A stretch of 39,709 nucleotides of DNA from Rubrivivax sp. (lineage in GTDB: Bacteria; Pseudomonadota; Gammaproteobacteria; Burkholderiales; Burkholderiaceae_C), in assembly GCA_018780805.1 (NCBI GenBank), contig JADMJD010000037.1, positions 1-39,709 of the forward strand, in the 5' to 3' direction. The first letter of the stretch is position 1; each line of letters starts with the position of its first letter. Under the pieces are notes generated by a model, which saw nothing but the letters and a program-made list of their open reading frames with translations, did not search any database and had not been told where the DNA came from. A program made the translations under genes and the position numbers. Shown here piece by piece: positions 16,322-24,958 of this stretch.

Positions 16322-16847
16322 GGCTGTGGTGGTCGTGGTCGTGGTCGTGGCCATGGTCGCCATGTCCATGCCCATGGCCGTGGCCAAGCCCACTGGCCGC
16401 GTAGGCCCCGCTCTCAGGCTCGAAGGCGGCGTTCTCTTCGCTGACGATCAGGTGCATGTTGCGCAGCATCGCGGCCAGCACGGCATCGGGTTCGATCTTC
16501 AGGTGGTCGGGCTGCAGCTCGATGCCGACGTGGCGGTTGCCCAGGTGGTAGGCGGCGCGGGTCAGGTCGAAGAGGCTGCCGTGGTGCGTGCAGTGGCGGA
16601 TCACCAGCACCGGCTGCGGTGCGGCGATCATGCGCACCAGGGTGCCGTCTTCGGCCACCAGCACATCACCGCCGCGCACCACGCTGCCGCGCGGCAGAAA
16701 TACACCCAGCGTGCGCCCCTGGCTGTCGGTGGCGTCGAAGCGGCTGCGTGCGCGGGTGTCCCAGTCCAGTTCGACCGTGGCGGCGCGTTTGAGCAGCACC
16801 GGCGCCAGGCCGCGGCCCTGCGGGAGGAGTTTGTTGATCGTCAGCAT
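16296..16847 (-). CDS. ureE: Urease accessory nickel chaperone UreE
   Basis: A 183-aa homodimeric nickel metallochaperone. The N-terminal substrate-binding half runs from [11 protein letters not shown], and the C-terminal metal-binding half has the conserved [20 protein letters not shown] segment. The tail beyond about residue 155 is His-rich (alternating His with Gly or Asp), as in UreE proteins that store several nickel ions. ATG 16847 is preferred to the GTG 9 nt upstream. The 3' end overlaps ureF by 26 nt. It is 40 nt downstream of the Ala-rich hypothetical gene. Confidence 0.95.
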   Translation of the reverse strand: MLTINKLLPQGRGLAPVLLKRAATVELDWDTRARSRFDATDSQGRTLGVFLPRGSVVRGGDVLVAEDGTLVRMIAAPQPVLVIRHCTHHGSLFDLTRAAYHLGNRHVGIELQPDHLKIEPDAVLAAMLRNMHLIVSEENAAFEPESGAYAASGLGHGHGHGHGDHGHDHDHDHHSHDHHGHDH

Positions 16848-16887
16848 GGGCCGCACTGTAAGCCAGCACCTGTGTGGCCGCGGCCGA

Positions 16888-18111
16888 TCAGAAGGCGATC
16901 AGCTCCACCTTCAGCCCGCGGGCGCGGGCCTGCAGCAGCAGTGCCTGCGCCTCCTGCTGCTGCGGGTGCGGCCACCACACCACGCGCCAGCGGCCCTGGG
17001 CCGACATCAGGTCCAGCTGCGTGGGCACGGGTGTTTTCACCTGGGCCTTCATGCCCTGCAGCAGCACCTGCTGGGCCAGTGCGTCGTCGCGGTTGCGCAC
17101 CGGCGGCGTGGCCAGGGCGTAGACCGGGCCCTGGAGCGCGGGTGCCGATGCGCCGGATGCGGCCGATGCCGCCGCCGTGGCCGACGGTGTGCGCAACGAG
17201 GTGGCCTGCAGCCGTGCTTCGCGGCGCTCGTCTTCCGTCAGCTGCGGTCGGATGCGGGCCAGCGGCGGGTCGCCCGCGGCGCGGCTGCTGCGCTGCGGGC
17301 GCACGTCGGCTGGCAGCACCACCTCCGCCGGCGTTGCGGGCGCCGACGCGGCGTCGGCCACGTGGACGGCGTCGGCGTGGGGCGCTGACGCGGATGTGGG
17401 TGCCGAGGCTGCTGCGGTCTCGGCATGGGCCGATGCACCTGCCGATGAAGCTGCCAAGGCCGGTGCCGAGGCCGCCACCACGACAGGCTGCGGCGCAGAA
17501 GCAGCCTGGGCCACCACCGTCGGGTGCCCCGGCGCGGTGGGCCGCAGCAGCGCCGCCAGGCCCAGCGCCAGCGATGCCGTCACGCCGGCGCCGGCCAGTC
17601 CGCCCAGGCGCGGCAGGCTGTACAGGCGCGGGCCGAAGACCGGCGCCTGTGCCATCGGACCGGGGCGCAGCAGCAGGCGCACCCGCTGCCCGCCGGCGTC
17701 CACCACGGCCGTGACGAGGTGGCGCGCGGTGCGCCCCTCCAGGCCCTCGGCGTCGGCGCGGTGCGACAGCGCCAGATCGGCCTCCACCTGGCGCAGTGGC
17801 CAGTGCGGCACGCCGTGCAGCGGGTAGGCGCCGTGCAGGCGGGTCCAGTCGCCCAGCCGGCGTGATCCTGGCCGGAACAGCCAGTCGTCGCCAAAGATCG
17901 GGGTCAGCTCGGCGGGCGCGGCGGTGTCGCCCAGTGCCGGGGTGTCCGCGGCCGTGATGTCACCGTCGGCTGCCGTGGCCGGTGCCCCTTTCAAGGCAAA
18001 CGGCAGCACGACGATGCCGACACCGCTGACCTGGTCGGGCGTGATGCGGCGCGCCAGCGGGTGCCGGTTGTGCCAGGCCACCACGCGGGCGACCACATCG
18101 GCCGTGCGCAT
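16888..18111 (-). CDS. Ala/Ser/Pro-rich hypothetical membrane protein
   Basis: About 407 aa, no family recognised. Residues 1-165 are folded-looking; one probable transmembrane helix follows (GAGVTASLALGLAALL), then roughly 130 residues of Ala/Ser/Pro-rich linker. The C-terminal 35 residues (starting RWRVVWWPHPQQQEAQALLL) have the beta-alpha-beta spacing of a degenerate SPOR-like domain, which binds glycan strands of peptidoglycan, but this is weak. ATG 18111 has GGGGG 9 nt upstream; ATGs at 18120 and 18129 are alternatives. It lies 40 nt upstream of ureE and may head that string. Confidence 0.62.
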   Translation of the reverse strand: MRTADVVARVVAWHNRHPLARRITPDQVSGVGIVVLPFALKGAPATAADGDITAADTPALGDTAAPAELTPIFGDDWLFRPGSRRLGDWTRLHGAYPLHGVPHWPLRQVEADLALSHRADAEGLEGRTARHLVTAVVDAGGQRVRLLLRPGPMAQAPVFGPRLYSLPRLGGLAGAGVTASLALGLAALLRPTAPGHPTVVAQAASAPQPVVVAASAPALAASSAGASAHAETAAASAPTSASAPHADAVHVADAASAPATPAEVVLPADVRPQRSSRAAGDPPLARIRPQLTEDERREARLQATSLRTPSATAAASAASGASAPALQGPVYALATPPVRNRDDALAQQVLLQGMKAQVKTPVPTQLDLMSAQGRWRVVWWPHPQQQEAQALLLQARARGLKVELIAF

Positions 18112-18225
18112 CACGTTCATCCCCCGCATTCTGGGCAGCGTCTGTGCCCTTGAACGGTGGATCAGGCGGCACTTGGCCCCTCAGATTGCAGCCGCATGCC
18201 CGTGCGCGCTGACGCGCAGCCCTGC

Positions 18226-19050
18226 TCAACGGGCGCGCTGACGCACCCGGAGCCGCCAGCCGCCGAACGCCAGGCCGGCCGCCCACAGCGCCCAGGTGCC
18301 CGGTTCGGGCACCGCGCTGACGACCAGGATCTCGCCCGTCTCGCGCAGCCGGATGCCCAGCCCGGCGCTGGGCAGCGTGCCCGCGCCCAGCGTCACGGCG
18401 TTCAGGCTCAGCGTGAGGGACGATCGGGCATGGTGGGCGGCCGAGACCTGCACGCTGGTGTCGAGGATGCCGTCCGCGTTGGAACGGTGGGTCAGTGTGA
18501 AGTGTGTGTCGATGTCGCCATACCAGCCGTCGCCCGTGGCCAGGTAGCCTGGCCCGCCGGGCATCGGCCCGTAGACCACGCTGGAGTAGCTGCCCGCCTG
18601 TTCGAAGCCCTGGCTGTACAGCGTGGCCCCATGGGCGATGCTGGCCACCGACAGGGAGACGGGATCCACCGTCATGTGCCCGAGTGCCTGGAAATGAAAC
18701 ACCAGATCCAGGCTGTCGGCCTGGGCGGCGCTGAGGGCCGTGTTGCTGCCCAGGTCCCACAGGTCGTAGGCCGACTTCGCGGCCGCCTGCGCAGCAAACG
18801 CGGTGCTGGCGCCCGACTGCGGCAGGCCGTCGGTGGCGGCCTCCTGCTGCGTGCGCGTGGCGCGGGCCCAGGCGCCGGGGGGCCATTCGGCATAGGCCAG
18901 CGCGCCGTCGTTGATGTCGCTGGCGCCGGGGTTGGGGTTCTGGCTGGCGCGGGCCTGCACGTTGTAGGCCTGCGCGGGTGCGCTCAGAACCAGGGCGGCC
19001 AGCAGGGCCGTGAGTGCCGCCGCGGCGGGCAGGGACAGGTGCGGATGCAT
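18226..19050 (-). CDS. PEP-CTERM sorting-domain protein
   Basis: A 274-aa secreted protein. A Sec signal peptide (residues 1-28, ending SAPAQA) precedes a mostly beta, Ala/Gly/Ser-rich body. The last 28 residues are a PEP-CTERM signal: VPEPGTWALW, a hydrophobic helix, then WRLRVRQRAR. Such proteins are cleaved and anchored by exosortase in bacteria that make exopolysaccharide; the exosortase gene is not in this window. The body resembles no enzyme I know. The ATG at 19050 has GGGAG 7 nt upstream and is divergent from the giant regulator, with 71 bp between them. Confidence 0.87.
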   Translation of the reverse strand: MHPHLSLPAAAALTALLAALVLSAPAQAYNVQARASQNPNPGASDINDGALAYAEWPPGAWARATRTQQEAATDGLPQSGASTAFAAQAAAKSAYDLWDLGSNTALSAAQADSLDLVFHFQALGHMTVDPVSLSVASIAHGATLYSQGFEQAGSYSSVVYGPMPGGPGYLATGDGWYGDIDTHFTLTHRSNADGILDTSVQVSAAHHARSSLTLSLNAVTLGAGTLPSAGLGIRLRETGEILVVSAVPEPGTWALWAAGLAFGGWRLRVRQRAR

Positions 19051-19121
19051 GCGTGGACTCCCGGTTGGACAATGGCGCCACCACTGTCACGGCAGGCCGT
19101 TACCGGCCCGTCACGCCCGTC

Positions 19122-22100
19122 ATGGCACATGCCCCTGCCTCGCTGCGTCTGCGTCTGCGTCTGCGCCTGCTCGGCCCTGCCGCCTGGGCCGCCGACGGCG
19201 AACACTGGCACACCCTGCCGCGCAAGGACGCCGCGTTGCTGGCCCGGCTGGCGCTGGACGGCCGCCAGCCGCGCACGCCGCTGGCGGCCTGGCTGTGGCC
19301 CGCCGTGCCGCTGCCGCGTGCGCACGCCAACCTGCGCCAGCGCCTGTTCCGGCTGCGCCAGGCCGCAGGCCCGCTGGTGGACGAAGGTGACGACGGCCTG
19401 CAGCTGGCCGCGCAGGTCTCCTGCGACCTCGCGCGCGACGACGCCAGCTTCGACGCCCCGTTGCTGGCCGGCCTGACGCCCGAAGACGATGCGGTGCAGG
19501 AGTGGCTGGACGACGCCCGGCGGCGCTGGCTGGCGCGCCGGGCCGATCTGATGTCGGGCCTCGCGGCGCGCCACGAGGCGGCTGGGGCGCTGGCGCAGGC
19601 CCTGGCCTTGACCGAGCAGCTGCTGGTGCTGGAGCCGCTGCTGGAACACGCGTGGCGGCGCCTGATGCGGCTGCACTTCCTGCGCGGCGACCGGGCCGCG
19701 GCCGTCGCCAGCTTCGAGCGCTGCGAGCGGGTGCTGCGCGACGAACTCGGCCTGCGGCCCTCGCCCGAGACCCAGGCCCTGCTGGCCCGCGTGGAGACCC
19801 TGGTGGCGCCGCTGCCGCCGGTGCCGGCACCGGCGCTGCCACCCTCGTTGTTGCGCCCACCGCGGCGCGTCGGGCGCCTGGCCGAGTGGCGGGCGCTGGG
19901 CGACACCTGGCAGCAGGGCCGGGCCTGGCTGCTGGTGGGTGAAGCGGGCCAGGGCAAGAGCCGCCTGCTGGCCGATCTGGCGGCTGCGCAGCCGGGTGTG
20001 CTGGCAGTGGCGGCCTTGCCCGGGGACAGCGCGGTGCCGTATGCGCTGCTGCTGCGTCTGCTGCGGCGGCTGGCGGCGGCGCCCGGTGCCACCAACGTCT
20101 GGCCCGACGGCTCGGCCCGCCAGGAGCTGGCGCGGCTGCTGCCCGAGTTGGGCCCCGCGCCGGCGGCGCCAGGGCTGGAAGTGCTGCTGCACGCGGCCCT
20201 GCAGGCGGTGTTCGTGCGCGCGGCGCAGCAGGGCTGGACAGCGGTGCTGGTGGACGACTTCCAGCATGCCGACGCGGCCTCGTCCGCGGTGTTGCTGGCC
20301 GCTGCGTGCAGTGGCGAGGCGCTGCGCTGGGGCTTGGCGATGCGCCCGGGCGAAGCGGCGCTGCCAGGTGGCCTGCAGCCCATCGTGCTGGGCCCGCTGG
20401 ACGACAGCGCGGCGGCCGAGCTGATCGGCTCGCTGGGCCTGCAGGGCCTGCCGGGCCTGCAGGAGGCCAGCCTCACGCCCCTCACCTCACGCCTGGTGCA
20501 CCATGCCGCGGGCAACCCCGGTTTCCTGCTCGAAACCCTGCGCCTGCTGCTGCTGGACCCGCAGGCGGCCAGCGGCGCCAGCCTGCCGCTGCCGGCGCGC
20601 ATGGAAGCCGCGCTGGCCGAGCGCCTGGCCCGCCTGTCGGCCCCGGCCCTGGCCCTGCTGCGTGTGGCCGCCGTGGCCGATGGTGACACCGCGCCCGAGC
20701 TGGTGGCCACCGTGCTGGGCCGGCCGCTACTGGCCCTGGTCGATGCCTGGCAAGAGGCCGAAGCGGCCCAGCTGCTGCGCCGCGACGGCCGGCTGCACGA
20801 CGCGTTGCGCGCCGTGGTGCTGGCCGGCCTGCCGCAGGCGCTGCAGGCGCCGCTGCACGAACGTGTGGCCTTTACGCTGCAGCAGCAGGGCGCGCCGGCG
20901 GCCGCGCTGGCGCGCCACTTCCAGGCGGCGGGCCTGCATGCGGCGGCCGGCCGCCACGCGCGCCAGGCGGCGGACGACGCGCTGCGGGTGGGCCGCCTCA
21001 GCGAGCGTCTGGCCTGGCTGGACCGCGCGGCGCAGGCCTTCGACGCGGTCGAGCTCGCGGCCGAGGCCTTCGAGGCCCGGCAGGCGGCCATCGACAGCCA
21101 CCGGGCCGTGCACGGCCCGGACGCCGCGCTGGCGCAGGCCGATGCCTTGACGGCCGCCGCGCAGCTGCCGGCCCAGCGGGTGGCGCTGGCGCTGACACGT
21201 GCCGAGGTGGCCCTGGGCGCTTACCGCCTGGGCCTGGCCCGTGATGCGGCCGCGGCCGCCGCGCGCGAGGCGCCCCCGGGCAGCACCGAGGCCCTGCGTG
21301 CCGGCCTGCTGCTGGCCGCGGCGCGCGCGATGCTGGGCGACGGTGCGGCGCTGCAGGCCGAGCTGCCATCGCTGCTGCAGCGCCTGCAGGCCGAATCGGC
21401 ACCGCTGCTGTGTGCCGGGCTGTGGAGCCATTGGGCGGTGTTGCAGCATGCCATCGGCCAGCCCGCCGCCTGCGCCCAGGCGCTGCAGCGGCAGCTGGCC
21501 GCCGCCCAGGCCGCCGGCCACACCACGCTGGCCGCCGAGGCGCAGTGCAGCCTGAGCGCGCTGCATGCACAGGCCGGTGATGTCGACGCCAGCCTGGTCA
21601 GTGCCCACGACGCCGTGGCCTTGCAGCGCCGCATGGGCGACACACAAGGGGCCTGTGTGACCCAGTTGAACGAGGCCATTGCCCTGGTCGGCCTCGAGCG
21701 CCTGTCCGAGGCCCTGGGCCTGCTGGACCAGCTGGAGGCCGATGCCGCGCTGGGCGCCGACATCGTCGGCATCGTGCACGAGTTGCGGGCCGAGGTGTGG
21801 TGGCGCATCGGGCAGCCGGCGCGTGCGCTGGCGGCGCTGGGCCCGGTGCCGGCCGACGATGCGCCGCTGCCCCGGCGGCTGAACCATGGCGTGGTGACCG
21901 CCCTGTGCCACCAGAGCCTGGGTGAAGTGAATTTGACCCTCGTGGCCTGGCAGCGCCTGCTGGCGGCGGCCGAAGGTGCCCGGGGTGTGGGCGTGGGCCT
22001 GCGGGCGCAGGCCCTGGCCAGTGTGGTGCTGCCGCCGGCCGCAGCGCGCCGCCTGCTCGGCACGCTGGTGGACCGCGCGGCAGAGGCCGGCCAGCTGCCG

Positions 22101-22415
22101 GCCCAAGGCCTGGCCCGGCTGCGGCGTTCAGCCTGGGCCTGGCGGGCCGGCGACCTGCCTGCGGCGCTGCAGGACGCGCGCTGGCTGCAACAGCACGCGG
22201 CGGCGCTGCGGCACCTCTACGTGCCGGGTGGCGAGTGGCGTGCCCTGGTCGGCCGCGTGCTGCTGGCCGCCGGCATGCAAGACGAGGCCCGCGCCTGGCG
22301 CCAGTCGGCCTGGCAATGGGCCCTCACCGAGGTGCGTGATCGCCTGCCGCCCGGCGGCTGGGCCACGTGGCGGGCGCATCCCGCGCACCAGCCGGTGTTC
22401 GGCCCTGACGGCTGA
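19122..22415 (+). CDS. AfsR/SARP-like regulator with BTAD, ATPase and TPR-like domains
   Basis: A 1097-aa signal-transducing ATPase-type regulator. Residues 1-85 resemble a degenerate winged helix and about 90-245 the bacterial transcriptional activator domain (BTAD), with HAWRRLMRLHFLRGDRAAAV and LRDELGLRPSPET. A P-loop (VGEAGQGKSRLL, about residues 269-280) starts an AAA/STAND ATPase module, with a Walker B-like VLVDDFQHAD. The remaining 550 or so residues are Ala/Leu-rich helical repeats of TPR type. These proteins hold the ATPase inactive until a ligand or partner binds the repeats. Four CTGCGT/C units encode the Leu-Arg run at residues 8-15. ATG 19122 lacks a clear ribosome site. Its target may include the divergent PEP-CTERM gene. 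Confidence 0.82.
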   Translation: MAHAPASLRLRLRLRLLGPAAWAADGEHWHTLPRKDAALLARLALDGRQPRTPLAAWLWPAVPLPRAHANLRQRLFRLRQAAGPLVDEGDDGLQLAAQVSCDLARDDASFDAPLLAGLTPEDDAVQEWLDDARRRWLARRADLMSGLAARHEAAGALAQALALTEQLLVLEPLLEHAWRRLMRLHFLRGDRAAAVASFERCERVLRDELGLRPSPETQALLARVETLVAPLPPVPAPALPPSLLRPPRRVGRLAEWRALGDTWQQGRAWLLVGEAGQGKSRLLADLAAAQPGVLAVAALPGDSAVPYALLLRLLRRLAAAPGATNVWPDGSARQELARLLPELGPAPAAPGLEVLLHAALQAVFVRAAQQGWTAVLVDDFQHADAASSAVLLAAACSGEALRWGLAMRPGEAALPGGLQPIVLGPLDDSAAAELIGSLGLQGLPGLQEASLTPLTSRLVHHAAGNPGFLLETLRLLLLDPQAASGASLPLPARMEAALAERLARLSAPALALLRVAAVADGDTAPELVATVLGRPLLALVDAWQEAEAAQLLRRDGRLHDALRAVVLAGLPQALQAPLHERVAFTLQQQGAPAAALARHFQAAGLHAAAGRHARQAADDALRVGRLSERLAWLDRAAQAFDAVELAAEAFEARQAAIDSHRAVHGPDAALAQADALTAAAQLPAQRVALALTRAEVALGAYRLGLARDAAAAAAREAPPGSTEALRAGLLLAAARAMLGDGAALQAELPSLLQRLQAESAPLLCAGLWSHWAVLQHAIGQPAACAQALQRQLAAAQAAGHTTLAAEAQCSLSALHAQAGDVDASLVSAHDAVALQRRMGDTQGACVTQLNEAIALVGLERLSEALGLLDQLEADAALGADIVGIVHELRAEVWWRIGQPARALAALGPVPADDAPLPRRLNHGVVTALCHQSLGEVNLTLVAWQRLLAAAEGARGVGVGLRAQALASVVLPPAAARRLLGTLVDRAAEAGQLPAQGLARLRRSAWAWRAGDLPAALQDARWLQQHAAALRHLYVPGGEWRALVGRVLLAAGMQDEARAWRQSAWQWALTEVRDRLPPGGWATWRAHPAHQPVFGPDG

Positions 22416-22434
22416 AGCCCGGGCTGAAGCCCGC

Positions 22435-24297
22435 TCAGGGCAGCGTGGCCCCGCTGCGTGTGATGACCACCTGGTGTGAATAGTCGGCGCGCGCCGGCCG
22501 CGCGATGCTGCCGTTGGCAATCACCCAATCGGCAAAGGTCTGTGTGTACAGCAGGTAGGTGTTCACAAAGCGGCCGGCCTTGTAGGCCACGCCCAGCGTG
22601 GTGTAGCCGTCCTGGCCGCTGGCGATGAAGTCGTTGGTGGCCACCACGTAGTTGCCTGCCGGGTTGAGCGCGCTCCAGGCGCCGGTGACACGGTCTTTCA
22701 CCTGCACGTTGCTGAAGCGGCTGCCCTTGGCCTTGCTCATGTCCAGGTCCCAGCGCAGACCGGCGGCATAGGGTTGCGAGCCGTTGCTCTGCGCCGCGTC
22801 CAGGTGGTTGGCCACCGCGTCTTCCAGCGCGGCCACCACCTCGGCGCCGGTCAGGTCGAGTTCGACGATCACGTTGGTGAAGGGCAGCAGCGTGAAGGCG
22901 GTGTTCATCGTCAGCGTGCCGGCCGGCACGGGGATGCGCACGCCGCCCGCGTTCTGCAGCGCGAAGTTCGCGCGTTTGCTGCTGCTCAGAAATGCCTGCG
23001 CCACGGCCTGCGCCGCATCGCTGCCGCGCGCCAGCGTGTTGGCCGTCTCGCAGCCGGTCACGCCGGCGCTGCGGTTGGTGCTTTCGCCCGGCACCCGCAC
23101 CAGGCACAGGGCCTCGGTGGCGGTGCCGATGGTCTTGGCCTTTTCGGCCGCCACCTGTGCGGTGTAGCCCTGCAGGATGGCCGCGGCGCCGGCATCGGGC
23201 GTGGCCACCTTCACCGAGGGCACGGCCGCCAGCGTGCCCGTGAGCGCGGCCTTGGGCGCATCGGCCAGCACCACCCAGGCACCGGCGGCGTCCTGGCGCT
23301 TGTAGTTGTCGCCGATGACCAGCGAGGCCTGGCCACCGCAGGCCGCCACCGCGCCGTCGGCGTCGAACTTCACGTTCAGCAGGCCCAGCGCCTTGCTGTA
23401 CTCCCAGGCCTGGCCGATGCAGACGGGTTTGCCGTCCTTGTTGCTGATCACGGTCGGGTAGGGGCCTGACGAGGTGAGCCCCTGCGCCGTGAAGTCGCCC
23501 AGCAGGGTGTGCGAATCGGCGCCGATGATCACGTCCACGTCGGTCAGCGCCGCGGCCATCAGCTTGTCGTTGTCGTAACCCTGGTGCGTCACCAGCACGA
23601 AGTGGCGGATGCCCTGCTGCTTGAGCTGGTCGATCACGGCCTGCGCGGTGGTGATCTCGTCGCTGAACACCGTGGTTTCCAGCGGGCGCGACGAGTTGGT
23701 GGTCTTGCCCTTGATGTCGATGCCGATCAGGGCCACCTTCACACCCTCGATCTCCTTGATCGTGTAGGGCTTGATGTAGTCGTTCACCGTCACCGGCGCC
23801 AGCGGCGTGCCGATGGCGGGTGCGATGTTGGCGGCCAGCACCGGCGTCTGGCAGGCGGGTGTGAGCAGCTCGTCCAGGAAGCCGCGCAGCACGGCGTCGC
23901 CGTCGTCGAACTCGTGGTTGCCCAGCGCAAAGGCGTCGAAGCAGATGGTGTTCATCATCCGCGCGTCGGCCTCGCCCTTGTAGAAGGTGTAGTAGAGCGT
24001 GCCGGTGATGGCATCACCGGCGTGGATCTTCAGCAGGTTCTTGGTGCCGGCCAGGCCCTTGAACAGCGTGGTCAGGCGCGCAAAACCGCCCAGGTCCACC
24101 TGCGTGGCCACACCGTCCAGCGTCAGCGTGCTGTTGGCGGTGGGCTCCAGCTGCGAGTGGTGGTCATTGATGTGCGCGATGTTGATTTCCAGCGGTGTGA
24201 AGCTCGCGGGTTTGTCACCATCGCTGTCGCCGCCGCAGGCGGCCAGGGTGAAACACGCGGCCAGGGCCAGCAGGGAGGGGCGCAGGGTGTGGGGCAT
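22435..24297 (-). CDS. Exported 5'-nucleotidase/UshA-family lipoprotein
   Basis: A 620-aa metallophosphatase. The N-terminus has a lipoprotein signal (LAACFTLAACGG, lipid on Cys21). The N-terminal catalytic domain carries the dimetal motifs HINDHHSQLE, HAGDAITG, ALGNHEFDDGD, THQGYDND and GADSHTLLG. The C-terminal substrate domain has NAGGVRIP and the adenine-stacking region VATNDFIASGQDGYTTLG. It probably dephosphorylates extracellular nucleotides at the outer or inner membrane, releasing nucleosides and phosphate. ATG 24297 fits the signal peptide; the ATG at 24336 would spoil it. It is convergent with the giant regulator, with 19 bp between stops, and lies downstream of ureC and the dead toxin module. 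Confidence 0.92.
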   Translation of the reverse strand: MPHTLRPSLLALAACFTLAACGGDSDGDKPASFTPLEINIAHINDHHSQLEPTANSTLTLDGVATQVDLGGFARLTTLFKGLAGTKNLLKIHAGDAITGTLYYTFYKGEADARMMNTICFDAFALGNHEFDDGDAVLRGFLDELLTPACQTPVLAANIAPAIGTPLAPVTVNDYIKPYTIKEIEGVKVALIGIDIKGKTTNSSRPLETTVFSDEITTAQAVIDQLKQQGIRHFVLVTHQGYDNDKLMAAALTDVDVIIGADSHTLLGDFTAQGLTSSGPYPTVISNKDGKPVCIGQAWEYSKALGLLNVKFDADGAVAACGGQASLVIGDNYKRQDAAGAWVVLADAPKAALTGTLAAVPSVKVATPDAGAAAILQGYTAQVAAEKAKTIGTATEALCLVRVPGESTNRSAGVTGCETANTLARGSDAAQAVAQAFLSSSKRANFALQNAGGVRIPVPAGTLTMNTAFTLLPFTNVIVELDLTGAEVVAALEDAVANHLDAAQSNGSQPYAAGLRWDLDMSKAKGSRFSNVQVKDRVTGAWSALNPAGNYVVATNDFIASGQDGYTTLGVAYKAGRFVNTYLLYTQTFADWVIANGSIARPARADYSHQVVITRSGATLP

Positions 24298-24375
24298 GGC
24301 AAAGGAGCAGACAACAGGACAACCGCAAAGTGTCATCCTGGTGCGTGGCAGGCTCGTGACAACGAAGGTGCGCTG

Positions 24376-24771
24376 TCACAAGCAAACGCGGGGCCGGCTG
24401 CGGCGCGGTGGGCTCCCTGGAACAGCAAATACGCCTGCGCCGTCGGCTACACCATGGCCGGCTGGCCACGCAGACGGCCAACGCCGCAGATCACCGTGCC
24501 GAGGATCGCGAAGCTGTCCGCGGACCACCACTTCCCGGATGTCATCGCCTGTTTGGCGGCAGATCACGGCGTACGGGAAGTCCTGAAGTGGATGCACGCG
24601 GCGACTGTCGTCTGCCGGCGTACCAATGCCCGGGAATCGGAAGAGCAGATCAACAACCCGCTCGAACTCTTTGAGGAAGCGATCAGCCAGCTTGGCGCCG
24701 CCTTCTTTGCGGTAGAAGCGAGCTGCTTCGAGCAGGTCAAGTTAGGCGCCGCGATGAAGGCTGTAGCTCAA
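24376..24771 (-). pseudogene. Decayed ParE/RelE-type toxin gene
   Basis: The minus-strand frame from TTG 24771 reads a typical ParE start (LSYSLHRGA), then a TAA stop at codon 10 (24744-24742), and continues in the same frame as LDLLEAARFYRKEGGAKLAD, FERVVDLLFRFPGIGTPADD, RVHPLQDFPYAVICRQTGDD and VVVRGQLRDPRHGD. That is the complete helix-helix-beta-sheet layout of a ParE/RelE toxin. A single change at the TAA (for example from CAA) would restore it. The tail runs about 30 residues past the usual end, so the 3' end may also be altered. Without readthrough the toxin is not made. Conserved toxin sequence ends near 24486. Confidence 0.75.
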
Positions 24772-24908
24772 CCGAGGCTCGCGCGAATGCGAGCCAGTGC
24801 CTCAGGGCCAGGCACCAGAACCGATGGATCAGCATCGGCCTCTGCGTCGCGTTCGGCCGCCAGCTGATTCCACCGCGCATCTCGTTCCTGCAGCTTGCCA
24901 CACTGCAA
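24768..24908 (-). pseudogene. Truncated antitoxin remnant upstream of the ParE-like gene
   Basis: In the frame ending at TGA 24768, a 46-residue piece (ERDARWNQLAAERDAEADAD, then PGPEALARIRASLG) precedes the toxin and overlaps its TTG start as TTGA, the usual toxin-antitoxin coupling. It resembles only the C-terminal, toxin-binding end of short addiction-module antitoxins. The N-terminal DNA-binding part is missing: ureC begins 50 bp upstream. No good start codon is present (TTG 24908 is a guess). Family assignment is tentative. Confidence 0.45.
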
Positions 24909-24958
24909 GTCTTGAGGGGCAGCGGCGTGGCTGGGCGCTGTTCGAGACCCCGGCCCCG

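Noticed and set aside
16296..16400. Possible frameshift at the ureE/ureF junction because two frames run through the His-rich tail
   Set aside because: Both proteins are complete with normal ends; the second frame is simply the overlapping ureF start.
13722..18129. Shared start context (ATG-CGGGG-ATGAAC) at the dioxygenase and Ala-rich genes as a common regulatory motif
   Set aside because: Only two occurrences and it can be explained by purine-rich ribosome sites; not enough for a motif claim.
22403..22440. Bidirectional terminator between the giant regulator and the 5'-nucleotidase
   Set aside because: CCCTGA/TCAGGG arms are only 6 bp with a 26-nt interior and no T tract on either strand; too weak to call.
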